A stretch of DNA of 64,000 nt from Novosphingobium kunmingense (GCF_002813245.1 NZ_PHUF01000005.1:186001-250000), one strand, 5' to 3'; positions 26,388-36,228 are shown, counted from the first letter of the stretch. Notes: generated by a model not told the origin, from the sequence alone. Numbers and translations: made by a program.

Positions 26388-28084
26388 CCCGTCTCCGTCC
26401 GTCGGTCGATCGCGACGATCGCTCCTCGATCAAGCTTAACGACCTGATCTGCCAGCGCAAGCAGCGCCCCCCGGTGGCCGATGACCACGATCGTCATGCG
26501 ACCCTTGAGGCCTGCTATGGCCTCAACGATGCGCGCCTCGCTGTCCGCGTCGAGCGCGCTGGTCGCCTCGTCGAGGATGAGCAGCGCCGGATCGCGCAGC
26601 AGCGCCCGGGCCAGGGCCAGTCGTTGGCGCTCGCCCCCTGACAAGACGCGTCCGCCATCTCCCAGCCGGGTGGCGAGGCCTTCGGGCAGATCGAGCGCAA
26701 ACTCCGCCGCCGCGGCGCGCAGGGCCGCCTCGATGGCCAGGTCGTCGACGGGCAGGCCCCAGGCGAGGTTTTCGCGCAGGCTGTCAGCGGCCAGCACTGC
26801 GTCCTGGTGGACGTAAGCGACCCGGCGGCGCCAGGCCCGGCGCAGGGCGGGATCGATCGTCACCCCGTCGACCGTCAAGGATCCGCAATCAGGCGAAAGC
26901 AGCCCGGCGAACACGTCAGCAAGCGTGCTCTTGCCGGCGCCCGATGGCCCGGTCAGCGCAATCATTCGGCCTGCCGGCACGATCAGGTCGATGTCCGTCA
27001 AGGCCGGAACCGGGCTTCCGGCAAACTGCACGCCGACGCGGTCCAAACGGAGTTCACGGGCCAGCGGCGGGGCATCGGCATCGCGCGCGTCCGGTTCGTG
27101 CGCGGCTTCGGCCCGGTCGATCAGGGCAAAGACGGCGATCATCGCGGGCCGGGCGTGGGCAAGGTTCTGCCAGGATTCCTGCAACGCCCCGAGCAGCGGC
27201 AGGCTGCGCGCGAACAGCGCGACCACCGGCAGGATCGCTGCGGGACCGAGATGCCAGCGGGCCGCTGCAATCCAGTCGAGCCCTGCCAGCACTAGCGCGC
27301 CGCCGATCTGCAGCCCTGCCTGTCCCAGGCCCATGTCGCGTTGGTACGCCATCCGCGCCCCGAACAGCGCCGCGAATCCGGCAAAGGCGCCTTCGCGCGC
27401 GCGCGCCTCGCCGCCGAGGCTCTTGACCGTGCGGATGGCGGCGAGGCTGTCTCCCAGTGAACCCTGCAGCCCGGCATGGGCCTCGCCCAGACGCTCGCCC
27501 AGCGCGGCGGCGCGGCGGCGCATCCGCCGATAGGCCAGCAGCACGCACAGTCCTCCGACCCCGCCGATCAGCGTGACCAGCGGGGCGACGGCCAGCCCTG
27601 CAATGCCCAGTCCGGCCAGGGTGATGGCCACGGCGAGACCCTGGATCGCCTGGTTGATCCCGTAGCCGGTCCGGTCGATCTCGGTGGTCAGCAGGCTCAT
27701 GCTGTCGCTGCGGCGCATGGCCGAAAGGGTGCGCCAGTCGGCGTCCAGCAGGGCGTTCCAGGCGCGCCGGCGCAGTGCTTGCACCACACCCAGTTCGAAG
27801 CGCAGTGCAGCGGAGCCGCGCGCGACGTTGATTGCCGATCGCAGCGCGATCAGCACGACGAAGAGCGCAAGCGTCTCGCCCAGCCCAGGATCAACGTGCA
27901 GACGGCCGAGCCAGATACCCACCGGACCTGTCGCACCCGGTTGCAGCGCCGCGAGCAGCGGCACCAGCAGCATTATCCCGAGGCCTTCGGTCAGGGCCGA
28001 CGCTGCCATGAGCAGAACGAGACCCGTGGCGGCCGCGCGCTGTCCGGGGGCGATCAGGCGGCGCAGTGCGTTATGTTCCGTCAT
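26384..28084 (-). CDS. ABC transporter, fused permease and ATPase (RiPP exporter)
   Basis: About 566 residues. Six membrane helices in the N-terminal ~320 residues, then an ATPase domain with Walker A GPSGAGKST, signature LSGGERQRLALARAL and Walker B LLILDEATSALD. The ATG at 28084 is the first good start; a TTG lies seven codons before. It follows the cyclase-like gene by 45 bp on the same strand and is most likely the exporter (D protein) of the RiPP. There is no peptidase domain; leader removal is left to the B proteins. Confidence 0.88.
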   Translation of the reverse strand: MTEHNALRRLIAPGQRAAATGLVLLMAASALTEGLGIMLLVPLLAALQPGATGPVGIWLGRLHVDPGLGETLALFVVLIALRSAINVARGSAALRFELGVVQALRRRAWNALLDADWRTLSAMRRSDSMSLLTTEIDRTGYGINQAIQGLAVAITLAGLGIAGLAVAPLVTLIGGVGGLCVLLAYRRMRRRAAALGERLGEAHAGLQGSLGDSLAAIRTVKSLGGEARAREGAFAGFAALFGARMAYQRDMGLGQAGLQIGGALVLAGLDWIAAARWHLGPAAILPVVALFARSLPLLGALQESWQNLAHARPAMIAVFALIDRAEAAHEPDARDADAPPLARELRLDRVGVQFAGSPVPALTDIDLIVPAGRMIALTGPSGAGKSTLADVFAGLLSPDCGSLTVDGVTIDPALRRAWRRRVAYVHQDAVLAADSLRENLAWGLPVDDLAIEAALRAAAAEFALDLPEGLATRLGDGGRVLSGGERQRLALARALLRDPALLILDEATSALDADSEARIVEAIAGLKGRMTIVVIGHRGALLALADQVVKLDRGAIVAIDRRTETG

Positions 28085-28129
28085 CGCGGCCGGCGCCTGC
28101 CACAAGCGCTGTACCGCGGAAAAAGGTCA

Positions 28130-30037
28130 TCAAGGTGCATTGCGGCCGCTGACGTAGCGCACGAACCGGGCGGTCAGCAATGCGCGGGGCATTGCCGCAC
28201 CATAGGGGCCCAATACCGCGATGTCGGTCGAAGTGGTATCCGGCCAAGACTGTAGCAGGGCGTCAAGCTTGTCGGTGTCGATCAATCCGGCAAGATCGGG
28301 ATCCTCGGCAATGGACCGGGCGGCCAGCCTGAATTCGTCCAGGCGCGGCGTCAGCCGTTCGTGCCAGTCGACGTTGTGGCGGCCGTAGCGGGTGTTGAGC
28401 CGCTGGGCTTCGGGCAGCCGGCCGCTTGCCATCCGGCGGGCAAGCCATCGCGCCGAACCGTCGCGGATGTACTGGTCCGTCGGGATCCCGGCGCAGAATT
28501 CGACCAGTGGTCGGTAGGTCGGCACGTCCGCAGCGCGCAGGCCGTAGATCTGTTCGAAGGCCTGGCGGACTTCGGCGGCTTCGCAATCATGCCAGGCATA
28601 GTCGAACGCCACGGCGTCTTCGTGCGAGGCGGGATATTCGTTCTCGAGCCTTGCGCCCTGGCTATCGGCTCGATCCTCGGCCTGGGCCGCAGTGCTATCG
28701 GGAAGAAGCGACAAAAGTGCGTTCAGCGAACCCTGACCAGGATGACGCCGCGCGCGGACGGCGCGCCGGATGGCAAGGGGAAGAAGGCGCAGAACGCTGA
28801 GGGCGGCAATTTTCTGCCACATCGGTCGCGGGTCGCCGGGGCGGTGCCTGGCCGCGAGCCACAGTTGCCGCAGGCGGAATGTCCTGAGGTATTCGGCAAA
28901 GCACCAGTCTGCGCCGCCGCTGAAGGTCTGGTTGCCGAAGTCGGCGGTCAGCAGCACATCGCAGCCGGCGTCTCGCGCGCCCTGCCAGACTCCGTGATAG
29001 ACGTAGAAGTTGCACAGGTGGTTGGGCGCGCCGCCCATGGCCGCGAAGAAATCGGCCAGGCGGTGGTCGAAGCCGATCCCTTCGTTCCGGGTGAAATGCG
29101 GATCGATCCGCGGGTGCATCGCGGCGAAGGCATTCACAAGGGGCTGCTCGTCGCCCATCAACCCTTCAGGCAGCGCGTCCTGCCACGACTCCAGCGGGGC
29201 GAAGGTAAAACTTGGCAGGCGTTTGCCGGGATCGATGCAGTTCAGGGCCGCACTTGCAACAAGCGGGGAATCGAGACCGCCCGACAGCATCATGCCCGGT
29301 CGGGCCGCGCCCTCCAGCGCACGGCGCGTCGCCTCGTCGAGCAGCGATCGCGCCGCCTCGACGTAATCGTCGTCACTTCTGAAGCGGACCTTGGGCAGGT
29401 TGCGAGGGTCATAGTAGTCATGAGCCTGCGACCCGCCATCGGGTTCGATCGTGACAACCGTCCCGCCCGCCACGCGCCCCATGCCTTCGTACCAGCCGCG
29501 CGTCCGGTCGAGCAGGTTGAAGAACAGATTGTCGGCGAGCTTGATGCGGTCAGGCCGGTCCGGCAGCCCCGCTGCCAGGATGGCCCGGGGGACCGACGAA
29601 ACCACGGTCTGGCCATCGAAGCTGGCGAAACATAGCGGCGGCGCATCCCACGGAGAACGGGCAATGCGGATCGCCGTCTCACCGGCCAGGACCGAACAGT
29701 AGTTGCCGATAACGAACCGGTCGGCCTCAAGACCCCATTGTTCGATGGCGCGCGCGTAGATGGCGAGAGGATCGGCTCCGGTCAGGCCAAAGCGGGAGGC
29801 CAGCTCCGGCGCGTTGTCGATCCGGCCGTTCAGCAGCAGCGTATCGCCCGAGGCCGTTGTAAACGGACGCCAATGCGCAGCGGATCGGTTCGGACGGGGT
29901 GACGCGAGCTGGCTGGAGCAGGTTCTGCCCGCGAGGTGGTAGGCTGCGGGCTGTCCGGCAAAGAGGCCCAGCGATGATGCAATCCGGGCCGAACACCGGA
30001 TCGGCGATCCGGACCAGTCACGCCATACGGCAATCAA
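28130..30037 (-). CDS. Asparagine-synthetase-like ATP-dependent cyclase (lasso C-type protein)
   Basis: 635 residues. A degenerate glutamine-amidotransferase-like half (no Cys2 nucleophile at the start) is followed by the asparagine-synthetase domain with the ATP pyrophosphatase loop SGGLDSPL at residues 252-259. In lasso systems this enzyme activates an Asp/Glu side chain and closes the ring with the N-terminus of the cleaved core. The start appears to be TTG, two codons after the precursor stop and in the same frame, with no clear ribosome binding site. The precursor upstream lacks the acid such an enzyme needs, so the reaction may differ. Confidence 0.85.
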   Translation of the reverse strand: MIAVWRDWSGSPIRCSARIASSLGLFAGQPAAYHLAGRTCSSQLASPRPNRSAAHWRPFTTASGDTLLLNGRIDNAPELASRFGLTGADPLAIYARAIEQWGLEADRFVIGNYCSVLAGETAIRIARSPWDAPPLCFASFDGQTVVSSVPRAILAAGLPDRPDRIKLADNLFFNLLDRTRGWYEGMGRVAGGTVVTIEPDGGSQAHDYYDPRNLPKVRFRSDDDYVEAARSLLDEATRRALEGAARPGMMLSGGLDSPLVASAALNCIDPGKRLPSFTFAPLESWQDALPEGLMGDEQPLVNAFAAMHPRIDPHFTRNEGIGFDHRLADFFAAMGGAPNHLCNFYVYHGVWQGARDAGCDVLLTADFGNQTFSGGADWCFAEYLRTFRLRQLWLAARHRPGDPRPMWQKIAALSVLRLLPLAIRRAVRARRHPGQGSLNALLSLLPDSTAAQAEDRADSQGARLENEYPASHEDAVAFDYAWHDCEAAEVRQAFEQIYGLRAADVPTYRPLVEFCAGIPTDQYIRDGSARWLARRMASGRLPEAQRLNTRYGRHNVDWHERLTPRLDEFRLAARSIAEDPDLAGLIDTDKLDALLQSWPDTTSTDIAVLGPYGAAMPRALLTARFVRYVSGRNAP

Positions 30038-30043
30038 GCGGTT

Positions 30044-30163
30044 CTAGGAGTTGTTAACGTTCTGCGTGGGGTTCGGATTGCCGCCTGCCACGTCCTTGAG
30101 ATTGCCGAGCTTGGTCAGGACAGGCTTGGTCCAGCGCGCGGTCTTTTCGGCAACCTTGGTCAC
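30044..30163 (-). CDS. Predicted RiPP precursor peptide, 39 residues, Asn-rich core without Asp/Glu
   Basis: GTG start with AGGAG six bases upstream. The leader residues 11-20 WTKPVLTKLG give the W/YxxPxLxxLG motif (W11, P14, L16, L19, G20) that PqqD-like B1 proteins recognise in paeninodin-type lasso precursors. The following NLKDVA carries D24, and the remaining residues 27-39, GGNPNPTQNVNNS, contain six asparagines, two prolines and no Asp or Glu. The penultimate Thr usual in lasso leaders is absent. It sits between the B2 and cyclase genes, as lasso precursors often do. Short, so chance is possible, but leader motif, ribosome binding site and position agree. Confidence 0.75.
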   Translation of the reverse strand: MTKVAEKTARWTKPVLTKLGNLKDVAGGNPNPTQNVNNS

Positions 30164-30181
30164 GACGATCTCCTGGGATTT

Positions 30182-30203
30182 GTTAGGCGGTTAAATACCT
30201 AAC
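30182..30203 (-). promoter_or_regulatory. Hairpin between the B2 gene and the precursor
   Basis: GTTAGG and CCTAAC form a 6-bp stem with a 10-base loop; it overlaps the B2 stop codon and ends about 20 bp before the precursor start. A small intercistronic stem here may protect or process the mRNA so that the precursor is made in excess. No T run, so termination is unlikely. Confidence 0.4.
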
Positions 30204-30645
30204 TAACGATTTCCGTTCCCAAGGCAAGGTTCTCGACGCGCGGAGGCTTTGCCAGAACCTCGATCCAGGGTCCCGGCAGATCGCCCAGAACGACAGCCTC
30301 CTCCACTTCCACCCACGCGTGCAGATCATCGTCGTGCCCGCGCAGCGCCTGGGGCCGCACGGCCAGCACGATCCGGTGGGCGAGGCCGCGGCGCTGCAGG
30401 ATGAGGCCCAAGGCCAGGGCGCGCGGCAGGCATTTGACCCTGAAGGGCAGGCGATGGGCGGCGCGTTCGATCGACGCGGCCAAGCGGCGCGCTGCTGCCG
30501 GGTCGGACCTTTCGCTCGGCCCGCCGCCGATCCGGTCTTGCCAGAAGCGAAAGGGCACCACGGCGACCACGATCATGGCCAGGCAAAGCAGCGCCGCTGA
30601 TCGTGCGGTCTGCGCCCAGGCCTTGCCGCGGTCAACCGCCAGCAA
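30199..30645 (-). CDS. Lasso-type leader protease (B2 protein, transglutaminase-like)
   Basis: 148 residues from a TTG preceded by AGGGGG; the frame is open further upstream but that part lies within the PqqD gene. The catalytic residues expected for the Cys-His-Asp protease are C72 in VKCLPRALAL, H109 in DLHAWVEVE and probably D122 in LGDLP. A hydrophobic stretch at ~17-31 may hold it to the membrane. In lasso pathways it cuts the leader once B1 has presented it. It overlaps the B1 gene by 14 bp. Length agrees with stand-alone B2 proteins (~140-150). Confidence 0.82.
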   Translation of the reverse strand: MLAVDRGKAWAQTARSAALLCLAMIVVAVVPFRFWQDRIGGGPSERSDPAAARRLAASIERAAHRLPFRVKCLPRALALGLILQRRGLAHRIVLAVRPQALRGHDDDLHAWVEVEEAVVLGDLPGPWIEVLAKPPRVENLALGTEIVS

Positions 30646-30901
30646 GAACGCCGACCCCCTGCAATTCTGCGACAAAGGCGTCAAGATCGGGAGCGATGGC
30701 GCCAGGTTCGACGCCATATTCGGCAGCCAGCGCCGCAACGATGTTGGCCCGTGTGCGCGAGCCATCGATCAGCAGCCAGATCGACCGCGCCGTTCCCTGC
30801 AGAGAGAAGAAGTCCCCGCTCCTAAGGCTCATCAGGACGATCTCGTCGTCGATGGCGGTCTCGGAATAGGTATCGTCCAGTTTGCGCAGCGCATCGGTCA
30901 T
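30632..30901 (-). CDS. PqqD-like leader-binding protein (lasso B1)
   Basis: 89 residues with the winged-helix RRE fold: strands around DEIVLMSLRSGDFFSLQGT, then a helical part SIWLLIDGSRTRANIVAAL. These proteins bind the leader peptide and hand it to the modifying enzymes. The ATG overlaps the stop of the kinase-like gene by four bases (ATGA), and its own end overlaps the B2 start. Its presence is what separates this locus from plain asparagine-synthetase clusters. Confidence 0.88.
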   Translation of the reverse strand: MTDALRKLDDTYSETAIDDEIVLMSLRSGDFFSLQGTARSIWLLIDGSRTRANIVAALAAEYGVEPGAIAPDLDAFVAELQGVGVLAGG

Positions 30902-31767
30902 GGCTTGACCATAGCGGCAATCCGCTCGGCGAGGAACGCGCAAGTTTCGCCGAAGCGGGAACCCGCCAGGGGGCGGGTGAACATGTAGGCCGGGACCTGG
31001 CGGGCGATGCGGGCGTGCAAGGCGAAGCGCTCGGCGCGGGTGTGCGGATTGGCGGCGTCGTAAAGGTCGCGCGTGTAGTGGTCGTCGGCGAAGGCCGCCA
31101 TCGCCTCGCCCGCAGCAAGGCGACGCAGCGCGGGTTGCGGACCTTCCTCGAGGTAGACGAGCGCGCCGAGCGACAAGGGCTGCGTCACGTCGCCCGCGGC
31201 GGGGCTGGCGTAGTATTTTGGATAGTCGGGCAGGACCAGGTCGACCGGCGCGCGCCCGGTCAGGGCCATCGCCTCGGGCCATAGCTTGACCCGCTTGTGC
31301 CCCGGCAACGCGTGGATCAGGGCCGGATCGGCGAGGTCCAGCACCAGGGTGTCGTCGCAAAACAGCGGCAGTCCGAGGTCGCCAAGCCCCGTGACCAGCG
31401 TTGACTTGCCGCCGCCCGAAGGTGCGGTGAACGCGATGACGCGGCCGCTTGCCGCCACGGCAGAGGCGTGGATCGGCAGCAAGCCGTTGATGCAGGCAAT
31501 CGCAGCATAGAGGCTGCCGACGCTTTGAAGCGCCAGTTCTTGGGCGTACTCGGGCCTGTAGCCGCCAAGCGTTACCCCCTCGCCTTTGCGGTAATGCAGG
31601 CTGAAGCCAGCGCGCGCGAGCACCAGGAATTCGTCGCCGTCCATCCGTTGCTGGCCTGGCGACAGAGTCGTCTCGCCCAGTGCTCCCCGCCATTCGCCTT
31701 CACGCAGGGCGGTCTCGCGCTGCAGCAGCGCCATGGAATCGCGCGGGTTGTGACGACCTTCGGCCAT
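30898..31767 (-). CDS. HPr-kinase-like P-loop protein of the RiPP operon
   Basis: About 289 residues from the ATG at 31767 (others at 31734, TTG at 31812; no strong ribosome binding site at any). The Walker A loop APSGGGKST at ~120 and CDDTLVLD (metal Asp) are of the HPr kinase/PEPCK type, but the N-terminal domain and HPr-docking parts of true HprK are missing. Such kinases occur in paeninodin-like lasso clusters, where they phosphorylate a side chain at the C-terminus (Ser). The precursor here ends in Ser39, in line with that. First gene of the operon. Confidence 0.85.
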   Translation of the reverse strand: MAEGRHNPRDSMALLQRETALREGEWRGALGETTLSPGQQRMDGDEFLVLARAGFSLHYRKGEGVTLGGYRPEYAQELALQSVGSLYAAIACINGLLPIHASAVAASGRVIAFTAPSGGGKSTLVTGLGDLGLPLFCDDTLVLDLADPALIHALPGHKRVKLWPEAMALTGRAPVDLVLPDYPKYYASPAAGDVTQPLSLGALVYLEEGPQPALRRLAAGEAMAAFADDHYTRDLYDAANPHTRAERFALHARIARQVPAYMFTRPLAGSRFGETCAFLAERIAAMVKP

Positions 31768-31915
31768 GGTCGCTGCTGTGACGCTGCCGGGGGCGCAGGT
31801 CAATTGCGGCAAAGCGCGCGGGAACCCAAGATCCAGTGTGGAAAAGCGGCGCCTTCGCGCTTGTTCCCCCTAGATGGTGTGGTTAAGCGCCAAGAAACGG
31901 AGATCGATTCCGCTC

Positions 31916-32578
31916 ATGCCCGCGCCGCTGATATCGCCTTCCATCCTGTCCGCCGACTTTGCCCGGCTGGGCGAAGAGGTGCGCGCCATCGACGCCGCCG
32001 GGGCCGACTGGATCCACGTCGACGTGATGGACGGCCATTTCGTCCCCAACCTGACGATCGGGCCGATGGTGGTGAAGGCGCTGCGCCCGCACACGGCCAT
32101 GCCGCTCGACGTTCACCTGATGATCAGCCCGGTCGATCCCTTTATCGACGCCTTTGCCGATGCTGGCGCCGATTACATCACCTTCCATCCCGAGGCCGGC
32201 CCCCATGCCCACCGCACGGTCCAGGCGATCAAGGCGCACGGCAAGAAGGCCGGGATTTCGCTCAACCCGGCGACGCCGGCCAAGACGCTCGACTACCTGA
32301 TCGAGGACATCGACCTCGTCCTGGTGATGAGCGTCAATCCCGGTTTCGGCGGGCAGAGCTTCATCGCCAGCCAGCTCCGCAAGATCGAGGCGGTCCGCAA
32401 GATGATCGACAAGGCCGGGCGCGACGTCCGGCTCGAGGTCGATGGCGGGGTCGATGCCGAAACCGCGCGGCTGTGTGTCTCGGCCGGGGCCGACGTGCTG
32501 GTCGCGGGGACGGCCACCTTCCGCGGCGGGCCCGATCGCTATGCCGCCAACATCGCCGCGCTCAAGGGCTTGGGGTGA
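31916..32578 (+). CDS. rpe: Ribulose-phosphate 3-epimerase
   Basis: 220 residues, a TIM barrel of the usual length. Motifs: [13 protein letters not shown] at the N-terminus, [16 protein letters not shown] (metal-binding His and Asp), DVHLMI and [13 protein letters not shown], then [11 protein letters not shown]. It interconverts ribulose-5-phosphate and xylulose-5-phosphate in the pentose phosphate pathway, which feeds both purH and dxs nearby. Divergent from the RiPP operon across ~150 bp (31768-31915). The frame extends upstream to 31874, but family alignment starts at 31916. Confidence 0.95.
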   Translation: MPAPLISPSILSADFARLGEEVRAIDAAGADWIHVDVMDGHFVPNLTIGPMVVKALRPHTAMPLDVHLMISPVDPFIDAFADAGADYITFHPEAGPHAHRTVQAIKAHGKKAGISLNPATPAKTLDYLIEDIDLVLVMSVNPGFGGQSFIASQLRKIEAVRKMIDKAGRDVRLEVDGGVDAETARLCVSAGADVLVAGTATFRGGPDRYAANIAALKGLG

Positions 32579-32581
32579 ACC

Positions 32582-34498
32582 GTGAGCGACGCCCAGTCCA
32601 CCCGCGAAGCGCATGGCCAGGGCCAGGACAGCTTCGCCGGTGCCGACCGGGCCGGGCCGCAGGCTCCCGCGATCCCGCTTGGCGCGGCGCATGAGGACGC
32701 GGTGCTGAGCGACGCCGACATCGCCCCGGCCGACAGCCTGCCGTCCCAAGCGCCGGGTGAAGTGATCGAACCGGGACGCGCCCTGGCCCTTGCCGATTTC
32801 GCTCCGCCTTCGGTCGGGGCGGGCGAGCGGCTGCTGCGCTTTGCCTACCGCATGGGCGTATCGGGCGCGACGCTGTCGGGTCGCTTCGGAAAGGCGGCCA
32901 AGCCGCGCCTGCTGGCGACGGTGCAGAACCCGCTGCCGGGGTCGCGCATGGGGGGGACCGCGCTGCGCGCCGGGCACTTCCAGGTCTTCGGCATGAAGGC
33001 GCCGATCGCCCAGGTCGATTTCGCCGGCGCCGCGCGCATGACCCCGCCGCTCGAACGGCTGGTCCATTCCTTCGCCTGGCTCGCCGACGTCGAGGCCTGC
33101 GGCCCGCGCGAACAGGGCGTGCCGGTTGCCGAGCGGGTTCTCGCCGCCTGGCTCGAAGCCAATCCCAGGCCGCCATCGCGCCCAGGCAAGGGCCCCGCCT
33201 GGTCGGTCGGCAATGCCGGCGCCCGGGTGCTCAACTGGCTGGTCCACGCCCCGCTGATCCTGTCGAGCAGCGAATCGGCGCGGCGCGGGCGGGTGTTCAA
33301 CCATCTCGCCGAAACGGCCCGCTGGCTCGACAAGAACGTCGGCCGTGCCGACGATCTGCTGGGCGAAGTGGCCGGCTGGTGCGGCATCGTCGGGGCCGGT
33401 CTGCTGATGCCCGATGGCAAGCCGCGCCGCCTGTTCGGCGAAGCAGGACTGATCAAGGCGCTGGGCGAAATGGTCGGCGACGATGGCGGCGTGCTGTCGC
33501 GCAGCCCGCTGATGCAGATGGAGGCGATCGGCCTGCTGGTGCGGCTGCGCGCCTGCTACCAGGCGGTGCGCCGCGATCCGCCCCCGGCGCTCGAGGCGAT
33601 CCTGGCGCTTCTCGTCCCGCCGCTGCTGGCCCTGACGCACGGCGACGGCGGTCTTGGCTCGTGGCAGGGCGCCTGGGCGGTCGACGCCGATGATCTTGCC
33701 GCGCTGATCGCCGCCAGCGGCGTGCGCACCCGTCCCTTGCGCGACGTGCGCCAGTGGGGCTACCAGCGCGTCGCGGCCGGCAAGACCATCCTCCAGTTCG
33801 ACGCGGCGCCTCCGCCGCTGGCGAGGCACGCGCGTTCGGGCTGCGCCTCGACCCTTGCCTTCGAGCTCAGCCAGGGGCCGCACCGCATCATCGTCAATTG
33901 CGGCGGCGCGGCCTGCGCCGGCGGGCTCATTCCGGTGCGGCTCGAACAGGGGCTGCGCGCCACGGCGGCGCATTCGACACTGGTGCTCGACGATGCCAAT
34001 TCGACCGCCGTGGTGATCAACGGCAAGCTTGGCAGCGGGGTCTCCGAGGTCGAGGTCGATCGCCGCGTGATCCCGGGCGAGCGGCAGGGTGGGGCGACCC
34101 GGCTGGAGGCGAGCCACAACGGCTATGCCTCGCGCCACGGGCTGATTCACCGCCGCATCCTGATCCTGCGCGACGACGGCACTGAACTGCGCGGCGAGGA
34201 CCTGCTCGTCCCGCGCAGCGGCAAGGGCAAGACCGGCAAGGTCGGTTTCGCAATCCGCTTTCACCTCGGACAAGGCATCGAGTTGCGCCTGTCGGACGAC
34301 GGGCAGGGGGCGGGGCTGGCCCTGCCCGATGGGACCTATTGGCAGTTCCGCGCCGGCGGCGAGGGGCAACTCGCCATCGAGGAAAGTTTGTGGGCCGACG
34401 GGCAAGGCCGTCCGCAGCCGATCCAGCAGCTGGTCCTGTCCGGCCTGGTATCGCGCGGCGGCGGCAGCTTTGCCTGGCTGCTCAAGAAAATGGGGTAA
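32582..34498 (+). CDS. Heparinase II/III-family protein
   Basis: 638 residues; GTG start three bases after rpe. The central part is an alpha/alpha toroid (~200-330) and the C-terminal part (~400-620) a beta-sandwich of the heparinase II/III fold, with GHR-like core run [16 protein letters not shown] that matches the family's conserved HNTL-type segment. The first ~70 residues are low-complexity and acidic, not part of the fold, and there is no signal peptide. The rpe - this gene - purH order is kept widely in alphaproteobacteria, so the gene is likely important, but the polysaccharide substrate is unknown. Confidence 0.85.
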   Translation: MSDAQSTREAHGQGQDSFAGADRAGPQAPAIPLGAAHEDAVLSDADIAPADSLPSQAPGEVIEPGRALALADFAPPSVGAGERLLRFAYRMGVSGATLSGRFGKAAKPRLLATVQNPLPGSRMGGTALRAGHFQVFGMKAPIAQVDFAGAARMTPPLERLVHSFAWLADVEACGPREQGVPVAERVLAAWLEANPRPPSRPGKGPAWSVGNAGARVLNWLVHAPLILSSSESARRGRVFNHLAETARWLDKNVGRADDLLGEVAGWCGIVGAGLLMPDGKPRRLFGEAGLIKALGEMVGDDGGVLSRSPLMQMEAIGLLVRLRACYQAVRRDPPPALEAILALLVPPLLALTHGDGGLGSWQGAWAVDADDLAALIAASGVRTRPLRDVRQWGYQRVAAGKTILQFDAAPPPLARHARSGCASTLAFELSQGPHRIIVNCGGAACAGGLIPVRLEQGLRATAAHSTLVLDDANSTAVVINGKLGSGVSEVEVDRRVIPGERQGGATRLEASHNGYASRHGLIHRRILILRDDGTELRGEDLLVPRSGKGKTGKVGFAIRFHLGQGIELRLSDDGQGAGLALPDGTYWQFRAGGEGQLAIEESLWADGQGRPQPIQQLVLSGLVSRGGGSFAWLLKKMG

Positions 34499-34503
34499 TC
34501 AAC

Positions 34504-36093
34504 GTGAGCGACGTCAAGATTCGCCGGGCACTGCTTTCGGTGTCCGACAAGACCGGTCTGGTCGAACTGGGCCAGGCCCTCAGCCGGCGCGGGGTGGAAC
34601 TGGTCTCGACCGGCGGCACGGCCAAGGCGCTGCGCGAGGCGGGCCTTGCGGTCAAGGACGTGTCCGACCTGACCGGCTTTCCCGAGATGATGGACGGCCG
34701 CGTGAAGACGCTGCACCCGGTGGTTCACGGCGGCCTTCTGGCGGTGCGCGACAATCCCGAGCACGCGGCGGCGATGGAAGCCCACGCGATCGGCGCGATC
34801 GATCTCGTCGTGGTCAATCTCTATCCGTTCGAAGCCACCGTCATGCGCGGCGCGGACCGCGACACGGTGATCGAGAACATCGACATCGGCGGCCCTTCGA
34901 TGGTGCGCTCGGCGGCCAAGAACCACGCCTTCGTCGCCATCGTCACCGATCCGTCGGACTATGCGACGCTGCTTGGCGAACTGGATCAGACCGACGGCGC
35001 GACAACGCTGGCGTTCCGCCGCCTGCTGGCCGCCAAGGCCTTTGCCGCCACCGCGGCCTATGACAGCATGATCAGCCAGTGGTTCGCCTATGCCGACCAA
35101 GGTCAGAAGTTCCCGCCGATGGTGTCGATGACGCGCAAGCTTGCCGGCACGCTTCGCTATGGGGAAAACCCGCACCAGGACGCCGCGCTCTATCTCCCGG
35201 TCGGCCCGCACACCAAGGGGTTGCCCCAAGCGCAGCAGGTCCAGGGTAAGGAACTGTCCTACAACAACTACAACGACGCCAATGCCGCGCTGGAACTGGC
35301 GGCAGAATTCAGCGGGCAGAAGCCGGCGGTGGTCATCGTCAAGCATGCCAATCCCTGCGGCGTCGCCCAGGCCGATACGCTGCTTCAGGCCTGGCAGGGC
35401 GCGCTGGCCTGCGACGATGTTTCGGCCTTCGGCGGGATCGTGGCGACCAACGTGCCGCTCGATGGCCCGACGGCCGAGGCGATCTGCCAGATCTTCACCG
35501 AAGTGGTCGTCGCCCCCGGCGCCGACGAGGCGGCGCGCGCGGCCTTTGCCAGGAAGAAGAACCTGCGCCTCCTGATCACCGACGGCCTCCCCGATCCGCG
35601 CCGTCCCGGCCAGACCATGGCGATCATCGCCGGCGGGATCCTCGTCCAGGACCGCGACAACGGCGCGATCGGCGAGGCCGACCTCAAGGTCGTGACCAAG
35701 CGCGCGCCCACGGCGCAGGAACTGGCCGATTGCCTGTTCGCCTGGACCGTGGCCCGCCACGTCAAGTCGAACGCGATCGTCTATGCCAGGGACGGAGTCA
35801 CCGCCGGGATTGGCGCGGGCCAGATGAACCGCCGCGATTCCTCGCGAATCGCCGCGATGAAGGCGGCCGAGGCGGCTCAGAAGCACGGGTGGCCCGAAAG
35901 CCGCGCCGTCGGCAGCGCGGTCGCCTCCGATGCGTTCTTTCCCTTTGCCGACGGCTTGCTCGCTGCGGCCGAAGCGGGCGCGACGGCGATCATCCAGCCC
36001 GGCGGCTCGATCCGCGACGACGAAGTCATCGCCGCTGCAGATGCCGCGGGCCTTGCCATGGTCTTCACCGGGATGCGTCATTTCCGCCACTGA
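34504..36093 (+). CDS. purH: Bifunctional AICAR transformylase / IMP cyclohydrolase
   Basis: 529 residues. The N-terminal IMP cyclohydrolase domain shows [29 protein letters not shown] and [16 protein letters not shown]. The C-terminal transformylase has [10 protein letters not shown], the KHANPCGVA lysine-histidine pair, and SDAFFPF, and ends in a GMRHFRH motif. It carries out the last two steps of IMP synthesis. GTG start six bases after the heparinase-like gene. The 135-bp gap 36094-36228 that follows contains no feature I can identify. Confidence 0.97.
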   Translation: MSDVKIRRALLSVSDKTGLVELGQALSRRGVELVSTGGTAKALREAGLAVKDVSDLTGFPEMMDGRVKTLHPVVHGGLLAVRDNPEHAAAMEAHAIGAIDLVVVNLYPFEATVMRGADRDTVIENIDIGGPSMVRSAAKNHAFVAIVTDPSDYATLLGELDQTDGATTLAFRRLLAAKAFAATAAYDSMISQWFAYADQGQKFPPMVSMTRKLAGTLRYGENPHQDAALYLPVGPHTKGLPQAQQVQGKELSYNNYNDANAALELAAEFSGQKPAVVIVKHANPCGVAQADTLLQAWQGALACDDVSAFGGIVATNVPLDGPTAEAICQIFTEVVVAPGADEAARAAFARKKNLRLLITDGLPDPRRPGQTMAIIAGGILVQDRDNGAIGEADLKVVTKRAPTAQELADCLFAWTVARHVKSNAIVYARDGVTAGIGAGQMNRRDSSRIAAMKAAEAAQKHGWPESRAVGSAVASDAFFPFADGLLAAAEAGATAIIQPGGSIRDDEVIAAADAAGLAMVFTGMRHFRH

Positions 36094-36228
36094 CGTCACG
36101 GTTCGTCGTGCCTGACTTTCGCTTCGCCGCGCCGGCGGGCAGGACAGGTCGCTATTCACTCGACGGTAAGGCCGCGACCTGCATTGGGGCCGTCAAGCGA
36201 ATCACGCGAAATCGAAAGTCGTCGTACC

